DNA of 21,285 nucleotides. It comes from Lachnospiraceae bacterium (GTDB lineage Bacteria > Bacillota > Clostridia > Lachnospirales > Lachnospiraceae). The position numbers and the translations under genes are program-made. The notes below the pieces were generated by a model. That model saw nothing but the letters and a program-made list of their open reading frames with translations. It made no database searches and was not told the DNA's origin. Of this stretch, positions 13,812 to 21,285 are shown in pieces (position 1 is the first letter of the stretch; the number at the start of each line of letters is the position of its first letter). The DNA lies in contig CABJBM010000048.1 in NCBI GenBank assembly GCA_902363835.1, positions 1 to 21,285 of the forward strand, given 5' to 3'.

Positions 13812-14606
13812 TTATTGAGAATCTTTTCCGTATACCTCAATCTGGGTAAGGGCCGGAAACGGGGAAGGATCTTCTGCTTTTATAAGATCACTTAATTTCA
13901 GCCATGTGATATTCTTTTTTTCCATTGAAAACAGGTGGGGCTTCACGCTCTTCTCCATATCCACCACCTCCTGGGTTCCGTCAGAAAATGTAAATTTGGC
14001 TTTTACCCACCAGTTGTCGTGGGGGAAATCCGCCCGTGTATACAGAACAATCTGATCAAAATCTATTGGACGGCCAAAATCCAGGGTCATTTCCGCATCA
14101 TCCTGACGGTTGATCCCCCAGGATTCATAAGGCCATGCACCGTGAGATTCGTTGGCAAGAACGCCGTCAATGGCATTGCGCGCCGCAAACACCGCTTCTC
14201 CTCTGGTTTCCACATTGGCATATGCATGAGGGAAACAGCCCGTATCTCCGTGCTGATCCATAACATTCTCTGCTAAGTTCCGGTAAATGCCTGCTTCATG
14301 ATCACAGGCTTTCCGAATGGTCAGATAATGACGTTCCCCTGTAAAGGCTTTGGGGTTATAGGAAATCTTTTTCTCTCCAAAGGGTATGGTGTAAACGATT
14401 TCCTCCTTTGTCAGGTAAACAAAGGACTCATCCATACAGTCATCAATGCGCACCACATAATGAGCGCCGGGTTTATCTGTTGTGAAAACAATGGTGTCCC
14501 CTTCTTCGTATTCTCCTTCAAACACCAGAATTGCCTGATCCTCACTCAATGCGGAGGCTTTTACCCCGCCATCCTGGTTTTTTACAGCTATTGATACATT
14601 CGCCAT
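13812..14606 (-). CDS. Cytosolic protein with galactose-binding-like (F5/8 type C-like) domain
   Basis: This 264-residue protein has no signal peptide or membrane segment. The N-terminal half (about 1-95) looks beta-rich. The C-terminal part (about 130-262) carries discoidin-like features: NAIDG, WPYESWGINR, AEMTLDFGRPIDFDQIVLY, and IEVYG near the end. Such domains usually bind sugars outside the cell, so a cytosolic form tied to a regulator is uncommon. Its AGGAGG lies in the last codons of the GntR gene and its ATG 14606 is 2 bases after that stop, so translation is coupled. The locus suggests a role with sugar acids, for instance as binding or accessory protein. The exact function is unknown. 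Confidence 0.7.
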   Translation of the reverse strand: MANVSIAVKNQDGGVKASALSEDQAILVFEGEYEEGDTIVFTTDKPGAHYVVRIDDCMDESFVYLTKEEIVYTIPFGEKKISYNPKAFTGERHYLTIRKACDHEAGIYRNLAENVMDQHGDTGCFPHAYANVETRGEAVFAARNAIDGVLANESHGAWPYESWGINRQDDAEMTLDFGRPIDFDQIVLYTRADFPHDNWWVKAKFTFSDGTQEVVDMEKSVKPHLFSMEKKNITWLKLSDLIKAEDPSPFPALTQIEVYGKDSQ

Positions 14607-14608
14607 GA

Positions 14609-15310
14609 TCAGTCCTCCTGCTCTTCCTGTTCAAAATAATCTTTATATTCTACTTCTATCTGGTATTTCATTCGTTTCATGCTGTAATACAGATGTTCTT
14701 TGAGAGACCGCTCCAGGCCCTGGATGTCCTTTTTCTCCAACAGTTCAAAAAGTTCTGTATGCTCCCTGATGATTCTGGTAAAATCCGTTTCAGTTACAAA
14801 ATCCAGCATGCGGAACCTTGTATAATGTAACTGCTGAGCCTGTATCATATCCCAAAGCTTCTTCTTTCCCGTAGCCTGATACCAGATGGCATGCATCTGG
14901 GCATCCATACGGTAAAACTGCTCCGGTTCAAACCCTTTCTCCTGAATCAGAGCCTGCTGCTTGCGGATCATGTACCGGATTTCCTCTATCCAGAGGGGAG
15001 TTGCCATATCCATAAAATCCCGCATGACCATGGTCTCCACAGCAACGCGCATGTATATCATCTGTTTAATATTATCCAGATTCAAAAGCGTTACCTGTGT
15101 GCCGGAATATGGCACCGAATTGACAAACCCCTGTTCCTGAAGCCTTCTCACCGCTTCTCTCACAGGCGTCCGGGATACGCCGAACCGTTCACAGATTTCG
15201 TTTTCGCTGATGATTTGTCCGGGCTTTAATTCCAGGTCCAGAATCTCCTGCTTTAAGGTTTCAAACACCAGTTCACCGCGGTTTTTATAGGTTTTGGTTT
15301 TTCCTTCCAT
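14609..15310 (-). CDS. GntR-family repressor, FCD subfamily
   Basis: This 233-residue regulator has a winged helix-turn-helix at about 13-75 (NEICERFGVSRTPVREAVRRL at 37-57) followed by an all-helical FCD effector domain (about 85-225). His residues in DAQMHAIW, IREHTE and LKEHLY are likely metal ligands. FCD regulators usually sense sugar acids or other small carboxylates and bind TTGTATACAA-like palindromes. Matching sites lie upstream of the gluconate dehydrogenase gene (16323-16377). GGAGAGGG precedes ATG 15310. It sits between the dehydrogenase and the galactose-binding-like gene on the same strand. Confidence 0.9.
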   Translation of the reverse strand: MEGKTKTYKNRGELVFETLKQEILDLELKPGQIISENEICERFGVSRTPVREAVRRLQEQGFVNSVPYSGTQVTLLNLDNIKQMIYMRVAVETMVMRDFMDMATPLWIEEIRYMIRKQQALIQEKGFEPEQFYRMDAQMHAIWYQATGKKKLWDMIQAQQLHYTRFRMLDFVTETDFTRIIREHTELFELLEKKDIQGLERSLKEHLYYSMKRMKYQIEVEYKDYFEQEEQED

Positions 15311-15317
15311 TGAACCC

Positions 15318-15431
15318 TCTCCGTCTTCTATATTAGACCTGTTAAAAAATATGCCATGACCTCCGCCTTAAAAGCAGACATCATGGTCATATTTTTAACA
15401 CCAGGACCGGCTCATAAAAGCGCCGGGCCTG
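15318..15431 (-). terminator. Two hairpins between the dehydrogenase and GntR genes
   Basis: The first is CAGG-CCGGC/GCCGG-CCTG with one A-G mismatch (15401-15431), without a T-run. The second pairs GGTCAT with ATGACC and extends through GTTAAAAA to its mirror, so ATATTTTTTAAC closes the 3' arm on the minus strand (15329-15401). Together they may terminate most dehydrogenase transcripts, so the downstream pair would be expressed at a lower level or from its own promoter. Confidence 0.5.
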
Positions 15432-15451
15432 AATATTGAAATCTGACTGTT

Positions 15452-16264
15452 TTACTGCGGCTGTTTGCCGATGTAAGCTAAGATACCGCCATCCACGTAC
15501 AGAATATGTCCGTTGACAAAGTTGGAAGCATCTGAGGAAAGGAACACGGCCGGGCCTGCTAAATCTTCTGCTTCTCCCCAACGTCCTGCAGGAGTCTTGG
15601 CAATAATGAACTGGTCAAATGGATGTCTGGAACCATCTGGCTGGGTTTCACGCAGAGGTGCGGTCTGAGGGGTGGCGATATAACCAGGTCCAATGCCGTT
15701 GCACTGGATGTTAAATTCGCCGTACTCAGATGCAATGTTCTTGGTCAGCATCTTAAGTCCGCCCTTTGCTGCCGCATATGCGGATACGGTTTCACGGCCA
15801 AGCTCGGACATCATGGAGCAGATGTTGATGATCTTTCCGTGACCCTTTTTGATCATGGAAGGGATCACTGCCTTGGCAACAATAAACGGAGCATTTAAAT
15901 CAACGTCAATTACCTGTCTGAACTGCTCGGCAGTCATATCACACATGGGGATGCGCTTGATAATGCCTGCATTGTTTACCAGGATGTCGATCACACCGAC
16001 CTCCTTCTCAATCTGAGCTACCATGGCGTTTACGCCCTCTTCATTGGTAACGTCACATACGTAACCATGAGCTTTAATTCCTTCTTCCTTGTAGGCGGCA
16101 ATTCCCTTATCCACCAATTCCTGTTTAATATCATTAAAAACAATGGTTGCACCTGCTGCTGCAAGGCCCTTTGCAATGGCAAATCCAATGCCATAGGAAG
16201 CGCCTGTGACTAATGCAACTTTTCCATCAAGGGAAAACTGGTTTGCTAAGCAATCCTTATTCAT
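15452..16264 (-). CDS. gno: Gluconate 5-dehydrogenase (SDR family)
   Basis: This 270-residue short-chain dehydrogenase interconverts D-gluconate and 5-keto-D-gluconate. The nucleotide motif TGASYGIG (20-27), NNAG (97-100) and the catalytic Ser150, Tyr163 and Lys167 (SAYAAAK) are in place. The substrate-side segment GPGYIATPQTAPLRE followed by HPFDQFIIAKTPAGRWG is close to what I recall of the Streptococcus suis Ga5DH type and separates it from KduD (2-deoxy-3-ketogluconate dehydrogenase), the main alternative. AAGGAGAG precedes ATG 16264. It is likely controlled by the GntR protein encoded next, through three operator-like sites upstream. Confidence 0.9.
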   Translation of the reverse strand: MNKDCLANQFSLDGKVALVTGASYGIGFAIAKGLAAAGATIVFNDIKQELVDKGIAAYKEEGIKAHGYVCDVTNEEGVNAMVAQIEKEVGVIDILVNNAGIIKRIPMCDMTAEQFRQVIDVDLNAPFIVAKAVIPSMIKKGHGKIINICSMMSELGRETVSAYAAAKGGLKMLTKNIASEYGEFNIQCNGIGPGYIATPQTAPLRETQPDGSRHPFDQFIIAKTPAGRWGEAEDLAGPAVFLSSDASNFVNGHILYVDGGILAYIGKQPQ

Positions 16265-16322
16265 GATTCAATCTCTCCTTTTCTTATTTTTGGGGGTCAG
16301 TTATCTCATCATTCTCGTGTTT

Positions 16323-16377
16323 TGGTTTGTATCCAAACCATAAAATTTGTATACAAACCTAACACCTTGTATATATG
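16323..16377. promoter_or_regulatory. Three GntR/FCD-type operators at exact 20-bp spacing
   Basis: Site 1 TGGTTTG-TATC-CAAACCA (16323-16340) has perfect 7-bp arms. Site 2 TTTGTATACAAA (16346-16357) is a perfect palindrome. Site 3, around TTGTAT (16366-16377), is degenerate. Their centres are at 16331.5, 16351.5 and 16371.5, so all lie on one DNA face. They match the TTGTATACAA type bound by FCD regulators and overlap or follow the predicted transcription start. Confidence 0.75.
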
Positions 16378-16403
16378 CTAACATATCCTATTTCTTTTTT
16401 CAA
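16375..16403 (-). promoter_or_regulatory. Candidate promoter of the gluconate dehydrogenase gene
   Basis: TTGAAA (16403-16398), a 17-base spacer and TAGCAT (16380-16375) would start transcription near 16368, inside the operator set. The -10 box matches the consensus at only 4 of 6 positions. Confidence 0.45.
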
Positions 16404-16513
16404 TGTACATATTTAACAAACAATGACTCTTTTATTTATGTATAATTTTCCAGAGAACTGGTGTCTGTTATCATGCTGTCCCATATTCCTCAGGCTCATT
16501 GCCTGCGCAAATG

Positions 16514-16550
16514 AAAAATCCCGGCTTCCATAGGGAAAACCGGGATTTTT
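16514..16550 (-). terminator. Terminator after nrdD (symmetric)
   Basis: AAAAATCCCGG (16514-16524) pairs perfectly with CCGGGATTTTT (16540-16550) around a 15-base loop, 40 bases after the nrdD stop. The A and T runs on both sides let it work in either direction. Confidence 0.9.
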
Positions 16551-16590
16551 ATGATGCAATCCGTTTATGTTGCAGATCCGGCTTGTGACT

Positions 16591-18663
16591 TTATTCTTCC
16601 AAAGTCATCATTTTCCGGTTTTTGAATTCCTGAATCTTTCCCTCATTCCAGTCATGGACCGGACGGTAATATCCGGCGATCCGGCTGTATATGTCTGTCT
16701 TCTTGCCGCAGACCGGGCAGGTTTCCTGCCTTCCGGAAAGATATCCGCAGGTTTGGCAGATGGAATACACCGGTGTAAAGGTCATATAGGGAATATGGTA
16801 ATTTTCCGCCATATTCCTCAGAGAATCCCGGACCCTTTTCCAGTCCTTTTCTTCCTGTTCCATATAAACGGAAAATACAGTGCCTGCCGTGTAAAGAGGC
16901 TGGACCGCATTTTGGTTTTCCAAAGCCTCTGTAAGAGTTCCTCCAAAATCAGAAGAAAGCTTGGTGCTGTTGGTGTAATAAGGGACATCCCCTATCTTTC
17001 CTCCTGTCCTGATCTCCGGAAACTCCATTTTATCCATCATTGCCAGGCGGTAAGCTGCTGATTCCGCAGGAGTCGCCTCCAGACAGTACAGGCTTTTGTA
17101 CTCCAGCTGGTATCCCAGAAGTTTCTCCCTTAAATGGTTCAGCACTTTTGCCCCGAAATCCCTTGTTCTTTCCGATTCCATACCGGCCTTCAGCCAGAAG
17201 GCGTTAAGCCCTGCCTCATTCATTCCAATAACGCCTATGGAAGAAAAATGGTTTTCCAGGCTTTCCAGATAACATGCCGTATAAGGATAAAGCCCATTCT
17301 TTAAAAGCCTGCAGATGACGTCCCGCTTGATCTTCAAGGATCTGGCCGCAATATCAGCTACCTGATCCAGACGTTTGAAGAAATCTCCCTCATCTTCAGA
17401 TAAATAACCGATCCGGGAAAGATTTATGGTAACAACGCCAATGGACCCGGTATTCTCCCCATATCCGAAGAATCCCCCCGCCTTTCTGCGGAGCTTTGTA
17501 AGATCCGGGGCAACTCCCTGATAGGAAATCCGCACATCTCCAGGCAACTGTCCGCCATGGATATAATTGGAAAAGTAAGGCGTTCCATAATGAGAAGCCA
17601 GGGTAAACAAAAGGCGGTTGTTCTCTGTATCCGACCAGTCAAAGTCCTCAGACAGTCCGTAAACAGGGATGGGATACTGAAATCCCATGCCTCCTGCATC
17701 TCCGGCTATCATGGTCTCTAAAAAGGCCCGGTTTATCATATCCATTTCAGCCTGACAATCCCCATAAGTAAAATCCATCCGGCGGCCGCCTACAATGGCC
17801 TTTTCATCCCTCATATCCTCAGGAACCGTTAAATCCAGGGAAATATGGGAAAACGGCGCCTGGGTTCCCCAGCGGCTTGGCGTGTTCACCCCGAACACAA
17901 AAGCCTCCATGCATTTCTTCACCTTATCATAGGAAAGGCCATCGGCCCTGACAAAAGGTGCCAGGTATGTATCAAAGGAGGAGAATGACTGGGAAGCAGC
18001 CCATTCATTCTGCATAATTCCAAGAAAATTAACCATTTGGTTGCACAGGGTTGCCAGATGCTTTGCAGGAGAGGCCGTGATCTTTCCCGTGATCCCGCCA
18101 AGCCCGTCTAACAGAAGCCTTTTTAAAGACCAGCCGCAGCTGTATCCTGTCAGCATGGAAAGGTCATGAATATGGATATCGCCCCGGTTATAAGCATCTG
18201 CGATCTCCTTATCGTAAATTTCTGAAAGCCAGTAATTTGCAGTCACTGCCCCGGAATTATTAAGGATCAGACCTCCCACGGAATAGGTTACCGTGGAATT
18301 CTCCTTAACATGCCAGTCCTCTACCTTTACGTAGTTATCTACCACATCCTTATAATCAAGAATGGTGGCTCCCAGGCTCCTGATCTTCTCCCTTTGCTTC
18401 CGGTACAGGATATAGGCCTTTGCCACATCCGTGTATCCCGTCTGTTCCAGAACCTTTTCCACGCTGTCCTGAATATCCTCCACAGCCACCTGGTCTTCCT
18501 TTACCTTGTCCTTAAAATCAGAAGCAACCCTTAAGGCCAGCAGTTCCACGATTGCTTCCGTATAATATTTTCCGGTTGCCGTAAATGCCTTTTTCATGGC
18601 TTCCTTAACCTTAGACAAATCAAAACCGGCCTCTGCCCCATCCCTTTTTATAACCTTTAACAT
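16591..18663 (-). CDS. nrdD: Anaerobic (class III) ribonucleoside-triphosphate reductase
   Basis: This 690-residue glycyl-radical enzyme makes deoxyribonucleotides from NTPs under anoxia. An N-terminal ATP-cone (about 3-92) gives allosteric control. The catalytic barrel follows, with the conserved segments NSGAVTANYW, GDIHIHDL and CNQMVNFLG. Near the C terminus a zinc ribbon (Cys636, 639, 649, 652) precedes the radical loop RIAGYYRPVHDWNEGK with radical-bearing Gly664. AAAGGAG precedes ATG 18663, 22 bases after the FtsA-like gene, so they probably share a transcript. The activating radical SAM enzyme NrdG is not encoded after it; a strong terminator follows instead. Confidence 0.96.
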   Translation of the reverse strand: MLKVIKRDGAEAGFDLSKVKEAMKKAFTATGKYYTEAIVELLALRVASDFKDKVKEDQVAVEDIQDSVEKVLEQTGYTDVAKAYILYRKQREKIRSLGATILDYKDVVDNYVKVEDWHVKENSTVTYSVGGLILNNSGAVTANYWLSEIYDKEIADAYNRGDIHIHDLSMLTGYSCGWSLKRLLLDGLGGITGKITASPAKHLATLCNQMVNFLGIMQNEWAASQSFSSFDTYLAPFVRADGLSYDKVKKCMEAFVFGVNTPSRWGTQAPFSHISLDLTVPEDMRDEKAIVGGRRMDFTYGDCQAEMDMINRAFLETMIAGDAGGMGFQYPIPVYGLSEDFDWSDTENNRLLFTLASHYGTPYFSNYIHGGQLPGDVRISYQGVAPDLTKLRRKAGGFFGYGENTGSIGVVTINLSRIGYLSEDEGDFFKRLDQVADIAARSLKIKRDVICRLLKNGLYPYTACYLESLENHFSSIGVIGMNEAGLNAFWLKAGMESERTRDFGAKVLNHLREKLLGYQLEYKSLYCLEATPAESAAYRLAMMDKMEFPEIRTGGKIGDVPYYTNSTKLSSDFGGTLTEALENQNAVQPLYTAGTVFSVYMEQEEKDWKRVRDSLRNMAENYHIPYMTFTPVYSICQTCGYLSGRQETCPVCGKKTDIYSRIAGYYRPVHDWNEGKIQEFKNRKMMTLEE

Positions 18664-18685
18664 GTTAGTCCTTCTCCTTTAAATC

Positions 18686-20650
18686 CTATTTGACCTGGTA
18701 GATCATAATGCGGTCCCTGCTGTGTAATTCCTGCTGAAAATATCCGCTTTCCCCATTCACTTCCAATACTACCTGCCCGGTTACGTTTTTAAAATCCAGT
18801 CCGGAATATTCCAGCATGTCCATGAGATAATAAGGCTGATGATCCGGCTTTAAGGGAAGTGTCAGAGGGTTGTCATTTAAAAAGAACGTGATTTTCCCCT
18901 TGCTTTCCCGGCGGTCTGTCCCCTTCCCCTTTCCTGCCTGAAGAGACGGGCCTGAGACTGACAAAGCCGGCTTAAGAGGGCTTAAGCTTATTTCCTCCAG
19001 CTCCTTCACACCATCATTTTGTACCGGCTCTTCCTTTGCTTTGGCCTCTGTATCTTCTATAACAATGGTGTCGCCGGATTTTAAGGGCATGTCTTCCTCT
19101 GCTGCCTCGCCGTTTACCAGAACCTTTTTCCCCTTTCCAAGCTCAGTTACATGGGAGAGCATGGCAGATGCGCTCTTTCCATGGCTGGCCGGTATGAACA
19201 CAATCCAGTCCTCCGTATTTACCTGATCAGAAAGCTGCGCTTCTTCTCCATTGAGCTTTAAGACAGACGGCTCTGCTTTTTCCCCATAAAACACAGTTCT
19301 CTTTCCATTGACGCTCACCACCAGATTCTGGCCGGAACGTCCGATCATGTCCTGGTAATTGTAGCCGTTCATCATCAGAACATCCATTACCGTAAAGCTG
19401 CCGCTTCTGAAAAGCTTTGCCGGCCTGTCATTTAAAATGACCCGGAAGCTGTCGTTGACAATGTTAAAGCCTGCGGATATGACAATCCCAAGAGGAGTGG
19501 CATATTCCGGGTTTTCTAAGTCATACTCATCGGAATAGGCATTGATCTTAAAATTATTTCCCGCAATGGCAACCCGCTTTGGATCGATTTTCAAATGCTC
19601 TACAATTCCCTCTTTTAAGCCGGAAAGCCTGCTTCCTCCTCCTGCCAGGAATACTGCCGACGGCATGCCTCCGTTTACCTCCAGGATCTTTGCGGATATT
19701 TCCTCACAAAGCCTGGAGGAGGCTTCCTTGATGCACTCAAAAATAGATTCCCTGGTAATGGTTTGTTCAAATCCCAGAATGTCCGTAAAATGAAGCTCCT
19801 CTGCTTCATCGATCTCTGATTTGATTTTTTCTGCAGTATCAAAATCAACCAGATACTCCTTCATAATGGTCTCTGTGATCTCATCTCCTGCAAGAATGGC
19901 CATGGTATAACCGGTCACACTTCCATCCCTGCAGACCGCAATATCAGAGGTTCCGGCTCCTATGTCCACCATGGCCAGGTTTAATAAGCGGATATTCTGG
20001 GGAATTGCCGCATTAATGGCTGCAATAGGCTCCAGAGTAAGGCTTGCCACCTCCAAACCGATTTTGTGCATGGCCGCATACAGGCTTTCCACCACCTCTG
20101 TGGGAAGGAAGGTGGCAATGATATCGGCTTTTAAGAGCCGTCCGTGATGGTCGATTAGATTGGAAATCATATAGTTGTCCAGGTAATAGCGGCTTACGGT
20201 ATAGCCCACTAAGTAAAATTGACGGTCCAATTCCCTGCCTTCTCTATTCATAAACAGTTTTTCTGCTTCGCTGATCGCGCCTGCTTCCAGGCGGCTGACT
20301 GATTCCGCATCGATCTTCTGAGGCCTGGAAAGCTCCATCTCATAGGTCACACTCTCGGTGCGCAGCGCTCTTCCGGCAGCCGCCACGCAGACCTTATCAA
20401 GCCTGCACCCAAGTTTCTTCTCCAGCCTGTCCTTGACCTGACCTGCGATCTTTGCCACCTGATCAATATCCTCGATCTGACCGTCGATCATGGCCCGTTT
20501 TGTGTGCTCGGCTCTCTCTATGGCAACGATATGAATTCTCTCCCCATCAGGCATTCCCACCATGCCGATGATGCTTCGGGTACCAATATCCAAAGCGAAA
20601 ACAGCCTGATCCGGAAGTGCGTCTGTCAAAATACTATGTCTGTTATCCAT
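18686..20650 (-). CDS. FtsA-like actin-fold ATPase with long C-terminal extension
   Basis: This 654-residue protein has the sugar-kinase/actin/Hsp70 core: phosphate-1 ALDIGTRS (19-26), an FtsA-like 1C region, phosphate-2 VDIGAGTSDIAV (228-239) and adenosine motif LAGGGSRLSGL (near 340). The core ends around residue 405. The remaining 250 residues are unlike classical FtsA. They hold a beta-rich part (about 415-550, with VSVNGKRT and VLVNGEAAEEDMPLKSGD), a Lys/Glu/Pro-rich linker (about 550-590) and a final beta-rich module ending in IMIYQVK. No terminal amphipathic membrane helix is seen. The role is unknown; a cytoskeletal or PilM-like function in division or envelope assembly is possible. 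The ribosome site is weak (GGGG), but the promoter is near-consensus. Confidence 0.8.
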   Translation of the reverse strand: MDNRHSILTDALPDQAVFALDIGTRSIIGMVGMPDGERIHIVAIERAEHTKRAMIDGQIEDIDQVAKIAGQVKDRLEKKLGCRLDKVCVAAAGRALRTESVTYEMELSRPQKIDAESVSRLEAGAISEAEKLFMNREGRELDRQFYLVGYTVSRYYLDNYMISNLIDHHGRLLKADIIATFLPTEVVESLYAAMHKIGLEVASLTLEPIAAINAAIPQNIRLLNLAMVDIGAGTSDIAVCRDGSVTGYTMAILAGDEITETIMKEYLVDFDTAEKIKSEIDEAEELHFTDILGFEQTITRESIFECIKEASSRLCEEISAKILEVNGGMPSAVFLAGGGSRLSGLKEGIVEHLKIDPKRVAIAGNNFKINAYSDEYDLENPEYATPLGIVISAGFNIVNDSFRVILNDRPAKLFRSGSFTVMDVLMMNGYNYQDMIGRSGQNLVVSVNGKRTVFYGEKAEPSVLKLNGEEAQLSDQVNTEDWIVFIPASHGKSASAMLSHVTELGKGKKVLVNGEAAEEDMPLKSGDTIVIEDTEAKAKEEPVQNDGVKELEEISLSPLKPALSVSGPSLQAGKGKGTDRRESKGKITFFLNDNPLTLPLKPDHQPYYLMDMLEYSGLDFKNVTGQVVLEVNGESGYFQQELHSRDRIMIYQVK

Positions 20651-20685
20651 AAATAATGCCCCATTCTCTTGTGTATTTGTTTATT

Positions 20686-20714
20686 ATTCTACTAGTATAA
20701 ACAGGCTCCGTCAA
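20686..20714 (-). promoter_or_regulatory. Sigma-A promoter of the FtsA-like/nrdD unit
   Basis: TTGACG (20714-20709), 17 bases, then TAGAAT (20691-20686), about 36 bases upstream of the start codon. No NrdR-box pair was found near it. Confidence 0.75.
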
Positions 20715-20759
20715 TCGAATAAAAGAAACTTTTGCGGAAAAAACTCGTAAATTGACAGA

Positions 20760-20806
20760 AAAAAAACAGGCCGCAGCTTAAGAGTTTACGCTGCGGCCTG
20801 TTTTTA
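20760..20806 (-). terminator. Strong terminator of the manganese catalase gene (symmetric)
   Basis: ACAGGCCGCAGC pairs perfectly with GCTGCGGCCTGT around a 12-base loop, with A-run and T-run flanks. It insulates the catalase gene from the FtsA-like promoter. Confidence 0.93.
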
Positions 20807-21232
20807 TCAGCATGGAGTTTTAATATCAAAGCTGGGATTAAATGCGTAGAAATTCCTGCTGTCCAGATTATCCTGGGTGATTCTTAAGGCTTCCCCAAAC
20901 CTCTGGAAATGAACGATTTCCCGCTCTCTTAAGAAACGGATGGGATCGCAGATCTCTGGATCAGTGATTACACGAAGAATGTTGTCGTAAGTACTCCTTG
21001 CCTTCTGCTCTGCCGCCATATCCTCCACCAAATCCGTAATCGGGTCTCCCTTTGACTGGAATTCGCAGGCATTAAACGGGATCCCTCCTGCTGACTGAGG
21101 CCAGATACCTGTGGTATGGTCAATGTAATAAGGGCCAAAGCCTGATTCTACCACCTGCTCCGGTGTTAAGTTTCTGGTCAGCTGGTGAACGATGGTCGCT
21201 ACAATTTCTAAGTGAGCAAGCTCGTTGGTACT
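20807..21232 (-). pseudogene. Manganese catalase family protein, 3' part; frame broken near the window end
   Basis: The readable frame (STNELAHLE at its start to the C terminus) matches the di-manganese catalase/CotJC family, which destroys hydrogen peroxide and occurs in spore coats. Four of five usual metal ligands are present: Glu and His in ELAHLE, Glu in EDMAAEQKA, and His in REIVHFQRF. IDHTTGIWPQSAGGIPFN is a typical family segment. Upstream the frame meets a TAA (21256-21254). ITDI, the expected preceding motif, is encoded at 21249-21238 in another frame and is joined by an extra TACTG. This could be a real frameshift or a sequence error at a contig edge. The N-terminal part, with the first ligand, lies outside or is lost. 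Confidence 0.8.
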
Positions 21233-21285
21233 CAGTAGATATCGGTAATGTATTTATTTCCAGATTATTCCTTTTGACTTCCAGA

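Noticed and set aside
15452..16264. KduD (2-deoxy-3-ketogluconate dehydrogenase)
   Set aside because: The substrate-side segment with HPFDQFIIAKTPAGRWG favours gluconate 5-dehydrogenase, and no kduI is present.
16405..16488. Minus-strand 28-codon frame (MSLRNMGQHD...) upstream of the gluconate operators
   Set aside because: Only a weak AGGC precedes it and nothing suggests selection; too short to support.

Overview
The window reads as chromosomal DNA of an anaerobic, spore-forming Clostridia member, most likely a Lachnospiraceae / Clostridium cluster XIVa relative (inference). The basis is an oxygen-sensitive class III ribonucleotide reductase, strong AGGAGG ribosome sites on nearly every gene, tRNAs without an encoded CCA, a manganese-catalase-family gene, and small genes with forespore-like promoters. 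The odd window length, with interrupted coding matter at both ends, suggests a contig edge at one or both ends.

Layout. (1) 1-180: edge sequence with three tiny palindromes, then a strong terminator. (2) 181-4190 (minus): an operon of HAD phosphatase, dihydrolipoyl dehydrogenase and M24 aminopeptidase P, with a good sigma-A promoter at 4234-4262. (3) 4320-5390 (plus): tRNA-Pro(GGG), a chloramphenicol-acetyltransferase-like gene and tRNA-Val(GAC); each tRNA has its own promoter and terminator. (4) 5688-9385 (minus): a four-gene siderophore ABC importer in the order of Bacillus yclNOPQ. It is divergent from a Cys-rich AraC-family regulator (9546-10349, plus). The shared 160-bp spacer holds a perfect-consensus promoter, a DtxR/IdeR-like dyad and a 15-bp direct repeat with 20-bp period. 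(5) 10350-11713: an intergenic stretch, two tiny head-to-head genes (50 and 49 codons) with mirror-image control regions, and a secreted Cys-repeat protein. (6) 11813-13646 (minus): mannose-6-phosphate isomerase plus ROK fructokinase, a sugar-entry pair into glycolysis. (7) 13812-16264 (minus): gluconate 5-dehydrogenase, a GntR/FCD repressor and a translationally coupled cytosolic protein with a galactose-binding-like domain. Upstream are three operator-like sites spaced exactly 20 bp apart. (8) 16591-20650 (minus): an FtsA-like actin-fold ATPase with a long C-terminal extension, followed by NrdD, between two strong terminators. (9) 20807-end (minus): the 3' part of a manganese catalase gene whose reading frame breaks just before the window ends.

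The genes are mostly ordinary housekeeping and accessory metabolism. I see no clear new multi-gene defence or biosynthetic system. The most unusual signals are the mirrored divergent promoter of the two tiny genes, the Cys-repeat secreted protein beside them, the 20-bp-phased operator triplet at the gluconate locus, the regulatory stack between the importer and its AraC regulator, and the FtsA-like protein with beta-rich C-terminal modules.
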